Below the pieces are notes generated by a model, which worked only from the letters and a program-made list of their open reading frames with translations, ran no database searches and had not been told where the DNA came from. From assembly GCF_030711595.1 (NCBI RefSeq), contig NZ_JAUJUJ010000013.1, forward strand, positions 1-64,000: a DNA stretch of 64,000 nt, given 5' to 3'. Both the position numbers and the translations under genes were made by a program. Of the stretch, positions 40,121 to 48,614 are shown piece by piece (position 1 is the stretch's first letter; every line of letters starts with the position of its first letter). The DNA comes from Stenotrophomonas sp. YIM B06876 (GTDB lineage Bacteria; Pseudomonadota; Gammaproteobacteria; Xanthomonadales; Xanthomonadaceae).

Positions 40121-40534
40121 TCACACCGATGCCAATAGCATGAAGGCCCAGTACAACCCTATTGCCATCTGTACGGTAAAGGCCGTGAAGCGAATCGTAA
40201 CTGCGGCAGGGCTTGGCGAGGCCAGATGCACGAGTGACTGGAATACCCGACTGCCAAGGAAAAGATAGGCGAGGAGATCGGTGATGGAGGACCGACCCGT
40301 GGCGATGGCAACAAGCAGGAGACCGCCAAAAACAGGCAGGCTCTCGACGCAGTTGGCATGCGCCCTGGCTAGGCGCTGCATAAAAGGTGACAAGGCCGCA
40401 TTGTCTGGAGTGAAGCCGTTTGCCGCGACTTTGCCCCGCAGCACAAGCTGTGCGCGAATGACTTCCATCAGCACGAGGAGAAGCAGTGCCCAAGTGATGA
40501 AGCCGGTCAACGCGATCGAGCTTGGAGAAGTCAT
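40121..40534 (-). CDS. MAPEG-family membrane protein (integron cassette)
   Basis: The 137-residue protein has four membrane helices (about residues 8-25, 66-82, 88-103, 117-134). It has the MAPEG pattern RAHANCVESLPVFGGLLLVA, where the family has an RxHxNxxE motif. MAPEG proteins act on glutathione and lipid hydroperoxides in eukaryotes, while bacterial members are mostly uncharacterised. It is a minus-strand cassette gene flanked by attC sites at 40069-40119 and 40554-40616. MAPEG genes are known as integron cargo elsewhere. Confidence 0.82.
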   Translation of the reverse strand: MTSPSSIALTGFITWALLLLVLMEVIRAQLVLRGKVAANGFTPDNAALSPFMQRLARAHANCVESLPVFGGLLLVAIATGRSSITDLLAYLFLGSRVFQSLVHLASPSPAAVTIRFTAFTVQMAIGLYWAFMLLASV

Positions 40535-40553
40535 GGCGACACTCTCTGGTGTG

Positions 40554-40616
40554 GTCTGACGCTTGAGTTGAGGCGAGCCGCAAGGCGGCGACGCCTTGAA
40601 CGAATGGCAAGTCGGT
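40554..40616. other. attC site of the frameshifted membrane-protein cassette
   Basis: The inner part closely follows the other attC sites (GCTTGAGTTGAGGCG...CGCCTTGAACGAATG) around a GCCGC/GCGGC stem. The core at one end is GTCTGAC, one change from the consensus, and the other end is poorly kept. Confidence 0.65.
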
Positions 40617-40618
40617 AT

Positions 40619-40797
40619 CTACTTGCCCCAGCGCCAGATTGGCCGCTCACCCTTGAGCCAGCAGACAAAAACGAGCACAAGAATTACCGCCCAGGTTGCA
40701 CCCGTGAAAGCGGCAGTGTTCTTGGCGGGTGGAAGGACGAAGAACGCTGCTATGAGCCATAGCGCTTTGCCGGGAACCCATAGTCGTCATTTTTCAT
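40619..40797 (-). pseudogene. Frameshifted small membrane protein (integron cassette)
   Basis: A GGAAG Shine-Dalgarno precedes an ATG at 40797 (MKNDDYGF), but this frame stops after 15 codons. One base over, an open frame runs VPGKALWLIAAFFVLPPAKN...AVILVLVFVCWLKGERPIW to a stop at 40619. A one-base shift would join them into a roughly 60-residue protein with two membrane helices. It lies between an attC and the left end of the IS30 element. Confidence 0.55.
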
Positions 40798-40831
40798 GGT
40801 GGGACTTCCTTCGAAAAAGTGGACGCCTCGC

Positions 40832-41914
40832 GAGTTAACAAAGTAAGTGCACCACCCGCGCCGCGCCGAAAGGAGAAGGTGAGCTGGCAGACTGGGGAGG
40901 ACTTCTCCGGCAAGAGACGATCCTTCATGTACAGCCAGCTCACCCAAGGTGAAAGATACACGCTGGGCGTCCTCAATCGCCACGGCCTCACCGGCCGCGC
41001 CATCGCCCGAATAATGGGCCGCGACCCGAGCACGATCAGTCGTGAGCTACGGCGCAACGCTTGCCACGCCACCGACGGCGCCTACCGACCCAGCAAAGCC
41101 CAGGAGCGAACCAACGGTCGGCGGCGACGCTCCCGGCGCATGAAGCAGCATGACCCCGGTATTTTCGCGGCCATCGAGGAGCTGCTACGCAGTGAGCAAT
41201 GGAGTCCCGAGCAGATCGCGAACTGGCTGGCCGACAACAGCCTGGCCACGATCAGCCACATGACCATCTATCGCCACGTGCGCAGCGATGCCAGGCGCGG
41301 TGGCACGCTGCGCAACTGCCTACGCCAGGGCCGCAAGCGCCGCCGAAAACGCACGTTTGGCCCAGAGAAACGCGGCCGACTGCAGGGCAAGCCGATGATC
41401 GACACCCGGCCTGAGGCCGTCGAGAGCCGCGACGAAGTCGGTCACTGGGAGGGCGATACGGTCATGGGCGCGGCCAGCGAACGCGACTGCCTGCTGACCC
41501 TGGTGGAGCGCAGCACCGGCCTGGCCCTGGTCGCGAAGTTGCCGCATCGCACTACGACTGCGGTGAACCGGGCCGCGCTGAAGCTGATCCGCGAAAGCGG
41601 CCTGCCCTTCAAGACAATCACCTGGGACAACGGCACCGAGTTCCACGGCTACAAGGAACTTGAGCAAGCTGCAGACATCCGTTGCTACTTCGCCTATCCG
41701 CATCATCCGTGGCAGCGTGGCAGCAACGAGAACTTCAACGGTTTGCTGTGGCAGTACTTTCCCAAACGAAGAAGCCTTGCCAAAGTGCGGCAAGGCCACT
41801 GCGACGCCGTCGTCCACAAGCTCAACAACAGGCCCAGGAAACGCTATGACTACAAGACCCCGATCGAGCGACTCGAAGAACTACTCGGGGTGTTGCACTT
41901 CGCGTGTTAATTCA
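40832..41914 (+). mobile_element. IS30-family insertion sequence
   Basis: The element is about 1.08 kb with one transposase gene. The ends are imperfect inverted repeats. The left reads GAGTTAACAAAGTAAGTGCA then CCACCC. The right, read inward, is GAATTAACACGCGAAGTGCA then ACACCC. The right repeat overlaps the transposase stop. It sits inside the cassette array, directly against the half-destroyed attC of the GYF cassette. No clear target duplication could be assigned. Confidence 0.85.
40927..41910 (+). CDS. IS30-family transposase
   Basis: The 327-residue protein has an N-terminal helix-turn-helix (LTQGERYTLGVLNRHGLTGRAIARIMGRDPSTISREL). The DDE catalytic core has Asp in HWEGDTV (about 177), Asp in WDNGTEF (about 235) and Glu in RGSNENFNG (about 268). 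All three are present and the frame is complete, so the element may still move. The ATG at 40927 (MYSQLTQGERY) starts at the family N-terminus; a longer in-frame extension reaches into the left inverted repeat and is unlikely. It is on the opposite strand to the cassette genes. Confidence 0.93.
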   Translation: MYSQLTQGERYTLGVLNRHGLTGRAIARIMGRDPSTISRELRRNACHATDGAYRPSKAQERTNGRRRRSRRMKQHDPGIFAAIEELLRSEQWSPEQIANWLADNSLATISHMTIYRHVRSDARRGGTLRNCLRQGRKRRRKRTFGPEKRGRLQGKPMIDTRPEAVESRDEVGHWEGDTVMGAASERDCLLTLVERSTGLALVAKLPHRTTTAVNRAALKLIRESGLPFKTITWDNGTEFHGYKELEQAADIRCYFAYPHHPWQRGSNENFNGLLWQYFPKRRSLAKVRQGHCDAVVHKLNNRPRKRYDYKTPIERLEELLGVLHFAC

Positions 41915-41981
41915 CCCATCGCTTTCGAGGATGGCGGGCGGGAAACGCTACATTGGTTGCCGCCCACCTATCCAGTTAGGC
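41914..41981. other. attC of the GYF cassette, disrupted by IS30
   Basis: A perfect GTTAGGC core at 41975-41981 joins an inner stem (GGATGGCGGGCGG against CCGCCCACCTATCC). The opposite core site is missing, since the IS30 right end begins where it should be. The stop codon of the GYF gene is the TAA inside the core. Confidence 0.6.
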
Positions 41982-42539
41982 GAGGAGCACAAGCACGAAG
42001 CACACAATCCATACAATGAAGTACGCAAGTGACTGCTTGGTCGCTTTAGCACGCTGATAAAGATAAACCGGCACGAGCCAGACCATGCCTTTAAATTTAT
42101 CGGTGTTATGTCCGGCCTTTCTCAGGCGTTTCTCATCAAAGATGGATAGCGCAATATTCAATGCCAGGGTGACGAACCAGTATTTACTTCCATCCATTGC
42201 GATTTGCGCCACAACTTCGTTGCCGCCACTCAGCGCTCCAGCAACGATCCACTCCATGAAGTAACCGATGAATGGAGCGAAAGCGAGCACCCAAACAACA
42301 GAATTGCTGATGTGTTCTCCCGAGAGAGGGGGTGGCAAATGAGTGTTCAGGTGACCGCGCAACTCCGTGTTTTCAAGCTTCATCCAATCCGGGAAGCCCT
42401 GTTTCCAGACGGGCGTTCCTTGCGAAACAGTCGACGCCTTGATGAATTTGACGAACTCATTCTCTAGAATTGGCCCTTTTCGCTGCCCGTTCTCCTCATA
42501 GAACCACTGATTTTCGGTAGCTACTTGCTCTTCACTCAT
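41976..42539 (-). CDS. GYF-domain membrane protein (integron cassette)
   Basis: The 187-residue protein begins with a GYF_2-type domain (WFYEENGQRKGPILENEFVKFI, about residues 12-33, then WMKLENTEL), a peptide-binding fold. Membrane helices follow near residues 80-100, 118-135, 147-160 and 167-186. Its GC content is visibly lower than that of the core genes, typical of cassette DNA. The start at 42539 (MSEEQ) is preferred to one 11 codons upstream. It lies between the attC sites at 42592-42651 and 41914-41981. Function unknown; bacterial GYF_2 proteins are often envelope proteins. Confidence 0.8.
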   Translation of the reverse strand: MSEEQVATENQWFYEENGQRKGPILENEFVKFIKASTVSQGTPVWKQGFPDWMKLENTELRGHLNTHLPPPLSGEHISNSVVWVLAFAPFIGYFMEWIVAGALSGGNEVVAQIAMDGSKYWFVTLALNIALSIFDEKRLRKAGHNTDKFKGMVWLVPVYLYQRAKATKQSLAYFIVWIVCFVLVLLA

Positions 42540-42591
42540 GCTTTTCCCCCTGCTTTTTCTTATGCCCGGCACTTCAAGGCGGCCGCGCGAT

Positions 42592-42651
42592 GCCTAACGC
42601 TTGAATTAAGCCGCGCCGTGGAACGGCGTCGGCTTGAATGATTGGTTAGGC
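42592..42651. other. attC site, complete
   Basis: This is a textbook 60-base attC: perfect ends GCCTAAC and GTTAGGC, with inner complementary arms GCTTGAATTAAGCCG and CGGCTTGAATGATTG around GCGCCG/CGGCG. It lies upstream of the GYF gene start and marks the end of the preceding cassette. Confidence 0.92.
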
Positions 42652-42926
42652 AGTGATGCCCGGTGCGCACGGATTATTGCTGTGCGCACCGAGATCATTG
42701 CCGCTAGCCGAGCTTGCCACAAGTTGCGGGATGGGGCCTGCCCGGAAATGCGTGATGCGAATTGCCGCCCGAAGCCAACAAAGCCAAGCGCAGCGGACCA
42801 ATGAAGCGATAAGCCGAAGCCGTGACCGACCCGATTGCGAATCCGGTTGATATTGCGAGCCGGAGCTGACCGGAAAACGACCGCACACCTACCGAAGTAA
42901 CAACCACCCGAAATGCTTTTGCACAC
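42606..42926 (-). CDS. Doubtful cassette reading frame
   Basis: A GTG-started frame of 106 codons fills the cassette between two attC sites. Its last residues (SFKPTPFHGAA) are only the translation of the attC, a known artefact, and the body shows no family similarity. The cassette is about 335 bases, so it may carry no protein gene but a promoter or RNA. Confidence 0.25.
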   Translation of the reverse strand: MCKSISGGCYFGRCAVVFRSAPARNINRIRNRVGHGFGLSLHWSAALGFVGFGRQFASRISGQAPSRNLWQARLAAMISVRTAIIRAHRASLPNQSFKPTPFHGAA

Positions 42927-42927
42927 G

Positions 42928-43022
42928 GCCTAACACTTGAATTAAGCCGCGTTGCGATAGCAACGTCGGCTTGAATGAGTAAAAAGGAGACTTCCCCTCC
43001 GACGGCATCGCCGTTGTTAGGC
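42928..43022. other. attC site, long form
   Basis: It has perfect ends GCCTAAC (42928-42934) and GTTAGGC (43016-43022) and the arms CTTGAATTAAGCCGCGTTGC and GCAACGTCGGCTTGAATGAG. An extra about 35 bases (CTTCCCCTCCGACGGCATCG region) makes it longer than its neighbour. Confidence 0.9.
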
Positions 43023-43030
43023 GCCGCAGG

Positions 43031-43471
43031 TTAACAAAGTAAGTGCGCCATACGCTGACGAGAACGCTCTACCGCACTCTCTGAGAAAAGCACTGCGTGG
43101 CGAAGAATTACCGCCTCGAATGCAAAGTTCTCCAGCCCAACGTTCTTGAGTGCAGTAAAGCCAGCGGTACCGTCTGGGCGATCTACCGCCTGTTCAATAG
43201 CAGCAATGATTCCGCGACGTTTGATCATTTGCCAAGTGCGCGATGCTTTAACGCGTTTGCCGTGTTTGTCGAAGAGTATCTCCTCATAGGCATAAATTGC
43301 TTCCAGGCACTCACGCTCTGCCTCAGAGGCTGCGCCATACGAAGCTGCGCGCAACTCGATTGCTCGCTGCCTAGCCTCAGCTGCAAGATCCGGGCGGCCT
43401 TGCGCTAGCGCGTTACGAGCGAAAGTATCGCACTCTTCTGGGGTTTTAAGCTTTTTGACTCGGTCATCCAT
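43031..43471 (-). CDS. Hypothetical protein of first integron cassette
   Basis: The 146-residue soluble protein is mainly helical, with an N-terminal TPR-like stretch (EECDTFARNALAQGRPDLAAEARQRAIELRA) and a C-terminal half ending in RQRMAHLLC. It is the cassette nearest intI and so most recently inserted and best placed for expression from the integron promoter. Its GC content is lower than that of the core. No function is recognised. Its last codons share 17 bases with the IS30 left end. Confidence 0.7.
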   Translation of the reverse strand: MDDRVKKLKTPEECDTFARNALAQGRPDLAAEARQRAIELRAASYGAASEAERECLEAIYAYEEILFDKHGKRVKASRTWQMIKRRGIIAAIEQAVDRPDGTAGFTALKNVGLENFAFEAVILRHAVLFSESAVERSRQRMAHLLC

Positions 43472-43490
43472 CGACGATGTCTCTTTTGGC

Positions 43491-43656
43491 GCCTAAGACT
43501 TATTGGACCGCCTGATTGCGGTGATGTCCGGAGTATGCCGTCTCTGGAGCGGGGTTGGAATCGGAAAAATCCTACGCAGAACCAATGATTTGGCTGGCTG
43601 CGGTGGGGCGGATGCTGGGTCAGGCTTGCGGTATTAGGCCGTAAGGATGACGCCAT
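43491..43656. other. Probable attI region and cassette promoter region
   Basis: GCCTAAG at 43491-43497 is one base from the core site and marks the boundary of the first cassette. The about 160 bases from there to the intI start should contain attI and the Pc promoter for the cassettes. No sequence-specific attI motif can be confirmed by eye. Confidence 0.55.
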
Positions 43657-44670
43657 ATGGATTACACCCCCCTGAGAACCGGTGTAACAGCACAGAACCG
43701 GCCCCGCTTGCTGGATCAGGTCCGCCAGCAGATACGGGTGCGGCACTACAGCATCCGCACCGAGCAGGCCTACCTCGGCTGGATCCGGCGGTTCATCCTG
43801 GCCAACGGCAAGCGCCATCCCTCGGAGATGGGCGCGCTGGAAGTGGAAGCCTTTCTCTCCGGGTTGGCGACCGAGGGCAATGTATCGGCAGCTACGCAGA
43901 ACCAGGCGCTGTCGGCACTGCTGTTCCTGTATCGCCAGGTGCTGGACATTGATCTGCCGTGGATGGAGGAGCTGGTCCGTGCCAAGCGGCCGCGGCGGTT
44001 GCCGGTGGTGCTGTCGCCGGAGGAGGTGCTGGGGCTGCTGACGGCGATGCCGGAGGGGAATCTGGATCTGATGGCGCGGTTGCTGTACGGCACCGGGATG
44101 CGCTTGATGGAATGCCTGCGCTTGCGGGTAAAGGATGTCGATTTCGCCCGGCGCGAAATCTGCGTGCGCAGCGGCAAGGGCGACAAGGACCGGCGCGTGC
44201 CGTTGCCCGAGTCCCTGCGCGAGCGCCTGTTGCGGCAACGCGAGCGGGCGTTGTTGCTGCACGCTGCGGATCTGGAGGCGGGCGGTGGCCGCGCGTATCT
44301 GCCGAACGCGCTGGCGCGCAAGTATCCGCAGGCCGACCGCGAGCCGGGCTGGCAATACCTGTTTCCCTCGGCGAAGGTTTCCACCGATCCGCGCAGCGGC
44401 AGGGCCGGCCGCCATCATGCCAGCGAGGAGGCGCTGCAACGGGCGGTCAAGGTGGCGCGTTGCAACGCCGGCATCGCCAAGCCGGCCACCTGCCATTCGC
44501 TGCGACACTCTTTTGCCACCCATCTGCTCGAAGCCGGGCACGACATCCGCACCGTGCAGGAATTGCTCGGGCACAAGGATGTGGCCACCACGCAGATCTA
44601 TACGCATGTGCTGGGACGGGGCGCCGGCGGCCTGCTCAGTCCACTGGACCGGCTGCCGGGAGGGATCTGA
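43657..44670 (+). CDS. intI: Integron integrase IntI
   Basis: The 337-residue tyrosine recombinase has all catalytic residues: Arg149 ([10 protein letters not shown]), Lys about 174, His280 and Arg283 (CHSLRHSF), His306 (LLGHKD) and Tyr315 (TQIYTH). It carries the extra integron-specific helix (about residues 203-226, [18 protein letters not shown]), which separates IntI from XerC/D. No stop or shift is seen, so it is probably active. It inserts and removes attC-bearing cassettes at attI. It is convergent with ilvD with no gap, the known position of the Xanthomonas integron. Confidence 0.95.
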   Translation: MDYTPLRTGVTAQNRPRLLDQVRQQIRVRHYSIRTEQAYLGWIRRFILANGKRHPSEMGALEVEAFLSGLATEGNVSAATQNQALSALLFLYRQVLDIDLPWMEELVRAKRPRRLPVVLSPEEVLGLLTAMPEGNLDLMARLLYGTGMRLMECLRLRVKDVDFARREICVRSGKGDKDRRVPLPESLRERLLRQRERALLLHAADLEAGGGRAYLPNALARKYPQADREPGWQYLFPSAKVSTDPRSGRAGRHHASEEALQRAVKVARCNAGIAKPATCHSLRHSFATHLLEAGHDIRTVQELLGHKDVATTQIYTHVLGRGAGGLLSPLDRLPGGI

Positions 44671-46509
44671 TCAGCCGTCCAGCAGCGCCTTGTCGCGCAC
44701 CGCGCCCTTGTTGGCGCTGGTAGCCAGCAGCGCATAGGCCTTCAGTGCGGTGCTCACCTTGCGCGGGCGTGCGGCGGCAGGCTTCCAGCCCTTGGCGTCC
44801 TGTTCGGCGCGACGCGCTGCCAGTTCGTCCTCCGCAACCAGCAGGTTGATGCCACGTTGTGGAATGTCGATCAGGATCCGGTCGCCGTCGCGGACCAGGC
44901 CGATGCTGCCGCCGGCGGCCGCTTCCGGCGAGCAGTGGCCGATGCTCAGCCCCGAGGTGCCACCGGAGAAGCGGCCATCGGTCAGCAATGCGCAGGCCTT
45001 GCCCAGTCCTCTGGATTTCAGATAGCTGGTCGGATACAGCATTTCCTGCATGCCGGGACCGCCCTTCGGCCCTTCGTAGCGGATCACGACCACATCGCCG
45101 GCCTGCACTTCGTTGCCAAGGATTCCCTTTACCGCGGCGTCCTGGCTCTCAAAGACGCGGGCGCTGCCTTCGAACACGTGGATCGATTCGTCCACGCCCG
45201 CGGTCTTCACCACACAACCATCGGCGGCGAGATTGCCGTACAGCACCGCCAGGCCCCCTTCGAGCGAGAACGCATGGGCCACGTCGCGGATGCAGCCCTC
45301 GGCGCGGTCGGTATCCAGCGTCGGCCAGCGCGTGGCCTGGCTGAAAGCCACCTGCGTGGGGATGCCGGCCGGGCCGGCCCGGTAGAAGCGGTGCACGGCT
45401 GCATCCGAGGTCTGGGTGATGTCCCATTGCGCGATGGCATCGCCGAGCGTCCTGCTGTGCACGGTCGGCACGTGGGTATGCAGCAGGCCGCCCCGGGCCA
45501 GTTCGCCGAGGATGGCGAGGATGCCGCCGGCGCGGTGCACATCTTCCATGTGGTATCTGGGTGTGTTCGGCGCCACTTTGCACAGCTGTGGCACCCGTCG
45601 CGACAGGCGGTCGATATCGTGCTGGTCGAAGGCCACCTCCGCCTCCTGCGCGGCGGCCAGCAGGTGCAGGATGGTGTTGGTCGAGCCGCCCATGGCGATG
45701 TCCAGCATCATCGCGTTTTCGAACGCTTCGAAGGTGGCGATGTTGCGCGGCAGCGCGCTGGCGTCTTCACCGCCATACCAGCGGTGGCACAGTTCCACCG
45801 CGGTGCGGCCGGCCTTGAGGAACAGCGCCTCGCGATCGGCATGGGTGGCCAGCACGGTGCCGTTGCCCGGCAAGGCGAGCCCCAGCGCTTCGGTCAGGCA
45901 GTTCATCGAGTTGGCGGTGAACATGCCCGAGCATGAGCCGCAGGTGGGGCAGGCGCTGCGTTCGATCGCCGCGACTTCCTCGTCGGAAATGTTCTCATCG
46001 CCGGCGGCCACCATCGCATCGATCAGGTCGAGCTTCTGCCCGCCGAGCTTGGTCTTGCCCGCTTCCATCGGCCCACCGGAGACGAACACCACCGGAATGT
46101 TCAGCCGCAGCGCCGCCATCAGCATGCCGGGAGTGATCTTGTCGCAGTTGGAAATGCACACCAGCGCGTCGGCGCAATGCCCGTTGACCATGTATTCGAC
46201 CGAGTCGGCGATGATCTCGCGGCTGGGCAGCGAATACAGCATGCCGTCGTGGCCCATCGCGATGCCGTCATCGACCGCGATGGTGTTGAACTCCTTGGCC
46301 ACGCCGCCGACCCGTTCGATCTCGCGGGCCACCAGCTGGCCAAGATCCTTCAGGTGCACGTGGCCGGGCACGAACTGGGTGAAGGAGTTGGCGATGGCGA
46401 TGATCGGCTTGTGGAAATCGCCATCGGTCATGCCGGTGGCGCGCCACAGGGCGCGGGCGCCGGCCATGTTGCGGCCGGCAGTGGAGGTTTTCGAACGGTA
46501 ATCGGGCAT
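44671..46509 (-). CDS. ilvD: Dihydroxy-acid dehydratase
   Basis: The 612-residue enzyme dehydrates dihydroxy acids to the keto-acid precursors of valine, isoleucine and leucine. The Fe-S cluster cysteines are in SNCDKITPG and [18 protein letters not shown]. The start at 46509 ([19 protein letters not shown]) matches the family; a longer frame upstream looks non-coding. It forms the fixed chromosomal border of the integron. A 20-base perfect palindrome lies about 73 bases upstream. Confidence 0.96.
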   Translation of the reverse strand: MPDYRSKTSTAGRNMAGARALWRATGMTDGDFHKPIIAIANSFTQFVPGHVHLKDLGQLVAREIERVGGVAKEFNTIAVDDGIAMGHDGMLYSLPSREIIADSVEYMVNGHCADALVCISNCDKITPGMLMAALRLNIPVVFVSGGPMEAGKTKLGGQKLDLIDAMVAAGDENISDEEVAAIERSACPTCGSCSGMFTANSMNCLTEALGLALPGNGTVLATHADREALFLKAGRTAVELCHRWYGGEDASALPRNIATFEAFENAMMLDIAMGGSTNTILHLLAAAQEAEVAFDQHDIDRLSRRVPQLCKVAPNTPRYHMEDVHRAGGILAILGELARGGLLHTHVPTVHSRTLGDAIAQWDITQTSDAAVHRFYRAGPAGIPTQVAFSQATRWPTLDTDRAEGCIRDVAHAFSLEGGLAVLYGNLAADGCVVKTAGVDESIHVFEGSARVFESQDAAVKGILGNEVQAGDVVVIRYEGPKGGPGMQEMLYPTSYLKSRGLGKACALLTDGRFSGGTSGLSIGHCSPEAAAGGSIGLVRDGDRILIDIPQRGINLLVAEDELAARRAEQDAKGWKPAAARPRKVSTALKAYALLATSANKGAVRDKALLDG

Positions 46510-46581
46510 GGGAACTTCTTGCGGAGCGGGCGGGAAAAGGCCGGTGCGGAAGGGCCTGCGGCTCGATTCTGCATAGAAATC

Positions 46582-46601
46582 ACGGTTGCAGCTGCAACCG
46601 T
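46582..46601. promoter_or_regulatory. Perfect 20-base palindrome upstream of ilvD
   Basis: Half-site ACGGTTGCAG is followed immediately by its exact complement. It lies between the divergent ilvD and ygiB-like genes, 73 bases from the ilvD start. It has the symmetry of a dimeric repressor or LysR-type operator. The protein that binds it is unknown. Confidence 0.55.
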
Positions 46602-46720
46602 CGCCGCGCTGCAACTACGCCCGCAGCTGAAACCGGATTCATGTTCCAGCGCCCCGCTGTTTCCGGTTGCCGCCCGTGATCGGGCATCATTGGCGTAATC
46701 ACCGAAACGGGGGCTCTGCC

Positions 46721-47290
46721 TTGAAGCGATCCAGGACTACCGCGCTGTTGTTGATGAGCGCCGCACCGCTGCTGTTCACCGCCTGCCAGCAGCAAGCCGA
46801 CGTGCAGGTGAAGGAAGGCCTTTACACGTCCGTGGAAGCCTGCAGCGAGGCCACCGGTGATCCGTCCAGCTGCCGCCAGGCATTTGCCACCGCGCAGCAG
46901 CAGTCCGCCGATGCCGCGCCCAAATACACCAGCCGCGAGCAGTGCGCCCAGGAATACCCGGCCGAACAGTGCGTGGAGCAGAAGACCACCGCCGGCACCT
47001 CGTTCGTGGGGCCGATGATGATGGGCTTTTTCATGTCGCAGATGCTCAACAGCGGCCGCGGGGCCGCGGCCGCTGCTCCGGCCGCCGCGCCGGCGTTCAA
47101 GGACAAGGCCAACGGCTGGGCCAAACCGGCCGCGGCGCCGGGCGGCACCGGTGGCATGAATACCGCCAGCCGCATCGGTGCCGGCAAGGCCGGGCTGGCG
47201 CCGGTCAACCTGCAGCCCAACCGTGCGGTCACGGCCAGCCGCGGGGGCTTCGGTGGCAACAGCCGCGGCCGTACCAGCGTCGGCGGTTGA
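46721..47290 (+). CDS. ygiB: YgiB-like lipoprotein (DUF1190)
   Basis: The 189-residue protein starts with TTG (no ATG fits the signal peptide). Its signal peptide ends in the lipobox LLFTAC. Two repeated Cys-containing motifs (YTSVEACSEA...PSSCRQAF and YTSREQCAQEYPAEQC) mark DUF1190/YgiB. The tail is low-complexity Gly, Ala and Ser. It is probably an outer membrane lipoprotein. The YgiC-like ligase gene starts four bases after its stop, the same gene order as E. coli ygiB-ygiC. Confidence 0.88.
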   Translation: MKRSRTTALLLMSAAPLLFTACQQQADVQVKEGLYTSVEACSEATGDPSSCRQAFATAQQQSADAAPKYTSREQCAQEYPAEQCVEQKTTAGTSFVGPMMMGFFMSQMLNSGRGAAAAAPAAAPAFKDKANGWAKPAAAPGGTGGMNTASRIGAGKAGLAPVNLQPNRAVTASRGGFGGNSRGRTSVGG

Positions 47291-47294
47291 TGCA

Positions 47295-48482
47295 GTGAAA
47301 CGTATTGCGATTGCCGAGCGCGGCAACTGGCGCGCCCGGGCGGCCGAGGCCGGCTTCCAGTTCCATACCATCGACGGCGCGCCGTACTGGGACGAAACCG
47401 CGTATTACGCCTTCACCCTGCGCCAGATTGAAGACGACATCGAAGACCCCAGCGCGCAGCTGCATGCGATGGCGCTGGACCTGGTGGGCGAGGTGGTGGC
47501 CAGCGAGGCGCTGATGACGCAGCTGGCCATTCCGCAAGACTTCCACGACTGGATCGCCGAAAGCTGGCGCCGGCGCGATCCGCATCTGTACGGGCGGCTG
47601 GATTTCGCCTATGACGGCAACGGCCCGGCCAAGCTGTACGAGCTGAACTACGACACGCCCACCTCCCTGTACGAGGCCGCGTTCTTCCAGTGGCAATGGC
47701 TGGAAGACCAGCGCAACCGCGGCAACCTGCCGGTGCATGCGGACCAGTTCAACGCGATCCACGAAGCCCTGGTCGAGCGTTTCGGCGAACTGGCCTCGCG
47801 GCTGCCGCCGCCGCTGTACTTCAGTGCGGTGCGCGATTCCACCGAAGACCACGGCACCGTGGAATACCTGCGCGACTGCGCGGCCCAGGCAGGGCTGCAT
47901 GGCACCTCGATTGCGATCGAGGACATCGGGCTGTCGGCCGATGGCCGCTTCACCGATCTGGAGGACGGGGTGATCGGCAGCCTGTTCAAGCTGTATCCGC
48001 TGGAAGACCTGATGCGCGAGGAGTTCGGTGCGGCCTTGCCGAAGTCCGGCGTGCAGCTGCTGGAACCGGCATGGAAGGCGGTGCTCAGCAACAAGGGCAT
48101 CCTGCCGCTGCTGTGGCAGCGCCACCGCGGCCATCCCAATTTGCTGGAAGCGTACTTCGATGATGGCAGCGCGCTGCCCGCGGGCTGGGTGCGCAAGCCG
48201 CTGCACTCGCGCGAAGGCGCCAACGTGGCGATGCATCTGGCCGATGGCAGCTGGCAGGAAAGCGAAGGCCCCTATGCCGGGCCGTGTATCCGCCAGGCGT
48301 TCCACCCGCTGCCCGCGTTTGCCGGCAACTATCCGCTGGTCGGCAGCTGGATCGTGGGCGACCATGCCTGCGGCATCGGCATCCGCGAGGACGACAGCCG
48401 CATCACCCGCGACAGTGCGCGCTTCGTGCCGCACGCGATCATCGACGATGCACCGCTGGCGCCGACCCGCATCTACGTCTGA
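47295..48482 (+). CDS. ygiC: YgiC-like glutathionylspermidine synthase family ligase
   Basis: The 395-residue protein has the ATP-grasp fold of glutathionylspermidine synthase. Blocks include YWDETAYYAFTLRQIEDDIE, LYELNYDTPTSLYEAAFFQWQW, VLSNKGILPLLWQRHRGHPNLLEAYF and GSWIVGDHACGIGIRED. E. coli YgiC binds ATP but does not make glutathionylspermidine, so the true substrate is unknown. The start is GTG at 47295; the nearer ATG is followed at once by a stop. It is co-transcribed with ygiB. Confidence 0.9.
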   Translation: MKRIAIAERGNWRARAAEAGFQFHTIDGAPYWDETAYYAFTLRQIEDDIEDPSAQLHAMALDLVGEVVASEALMTQLAIPQDFHDWIAESWRRRDPHLYGRLDFAYDGNGPAKLYELNYDTPTSLYEAAFFQWQWLEDQRNRGNLPVHADQFNAIHEALVERFGELASRLPPPLYFSAVRDSTEDHGTVEYLRDCAAQAGLHGTSIAIEDIGLSADGRFTDLEDGVIGSLFKLYPLEDLMREEFGAALPKSGVQLLEPAWKAVLSNKGILPLLWQRHRGHPNLLEAYFDDGSALPAGWVRKPLHSREGANVAMHLADGSWQESEGPYAGPCIRQAFHPLPAFAGNYPLVGSWIVGDHACGIGIREDDSRITRDSARFVPHAIIDDAPLAPTRIYV

Positions 48483-48614
48483 TCCGCAGCTGGTGTTCCG
48501 GTAGGGGCGACGTGGATCGCGGCCGGGTTTGGCCGGTGGAACCGCATCGCGACTTGCGTCGCTCCCGCAGTTACGGCAAACCGGCGCTCATCCGGCGCCC
48601 GGTACCGACCCGCA

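Noticed and set aside
42606-42926. Cassette reading frame ending in SFKPTPFHGAA treated as a firm gene
   Set aside because: The tail is translated attC sequence, a known artefact, so it is listed only with low confidence.
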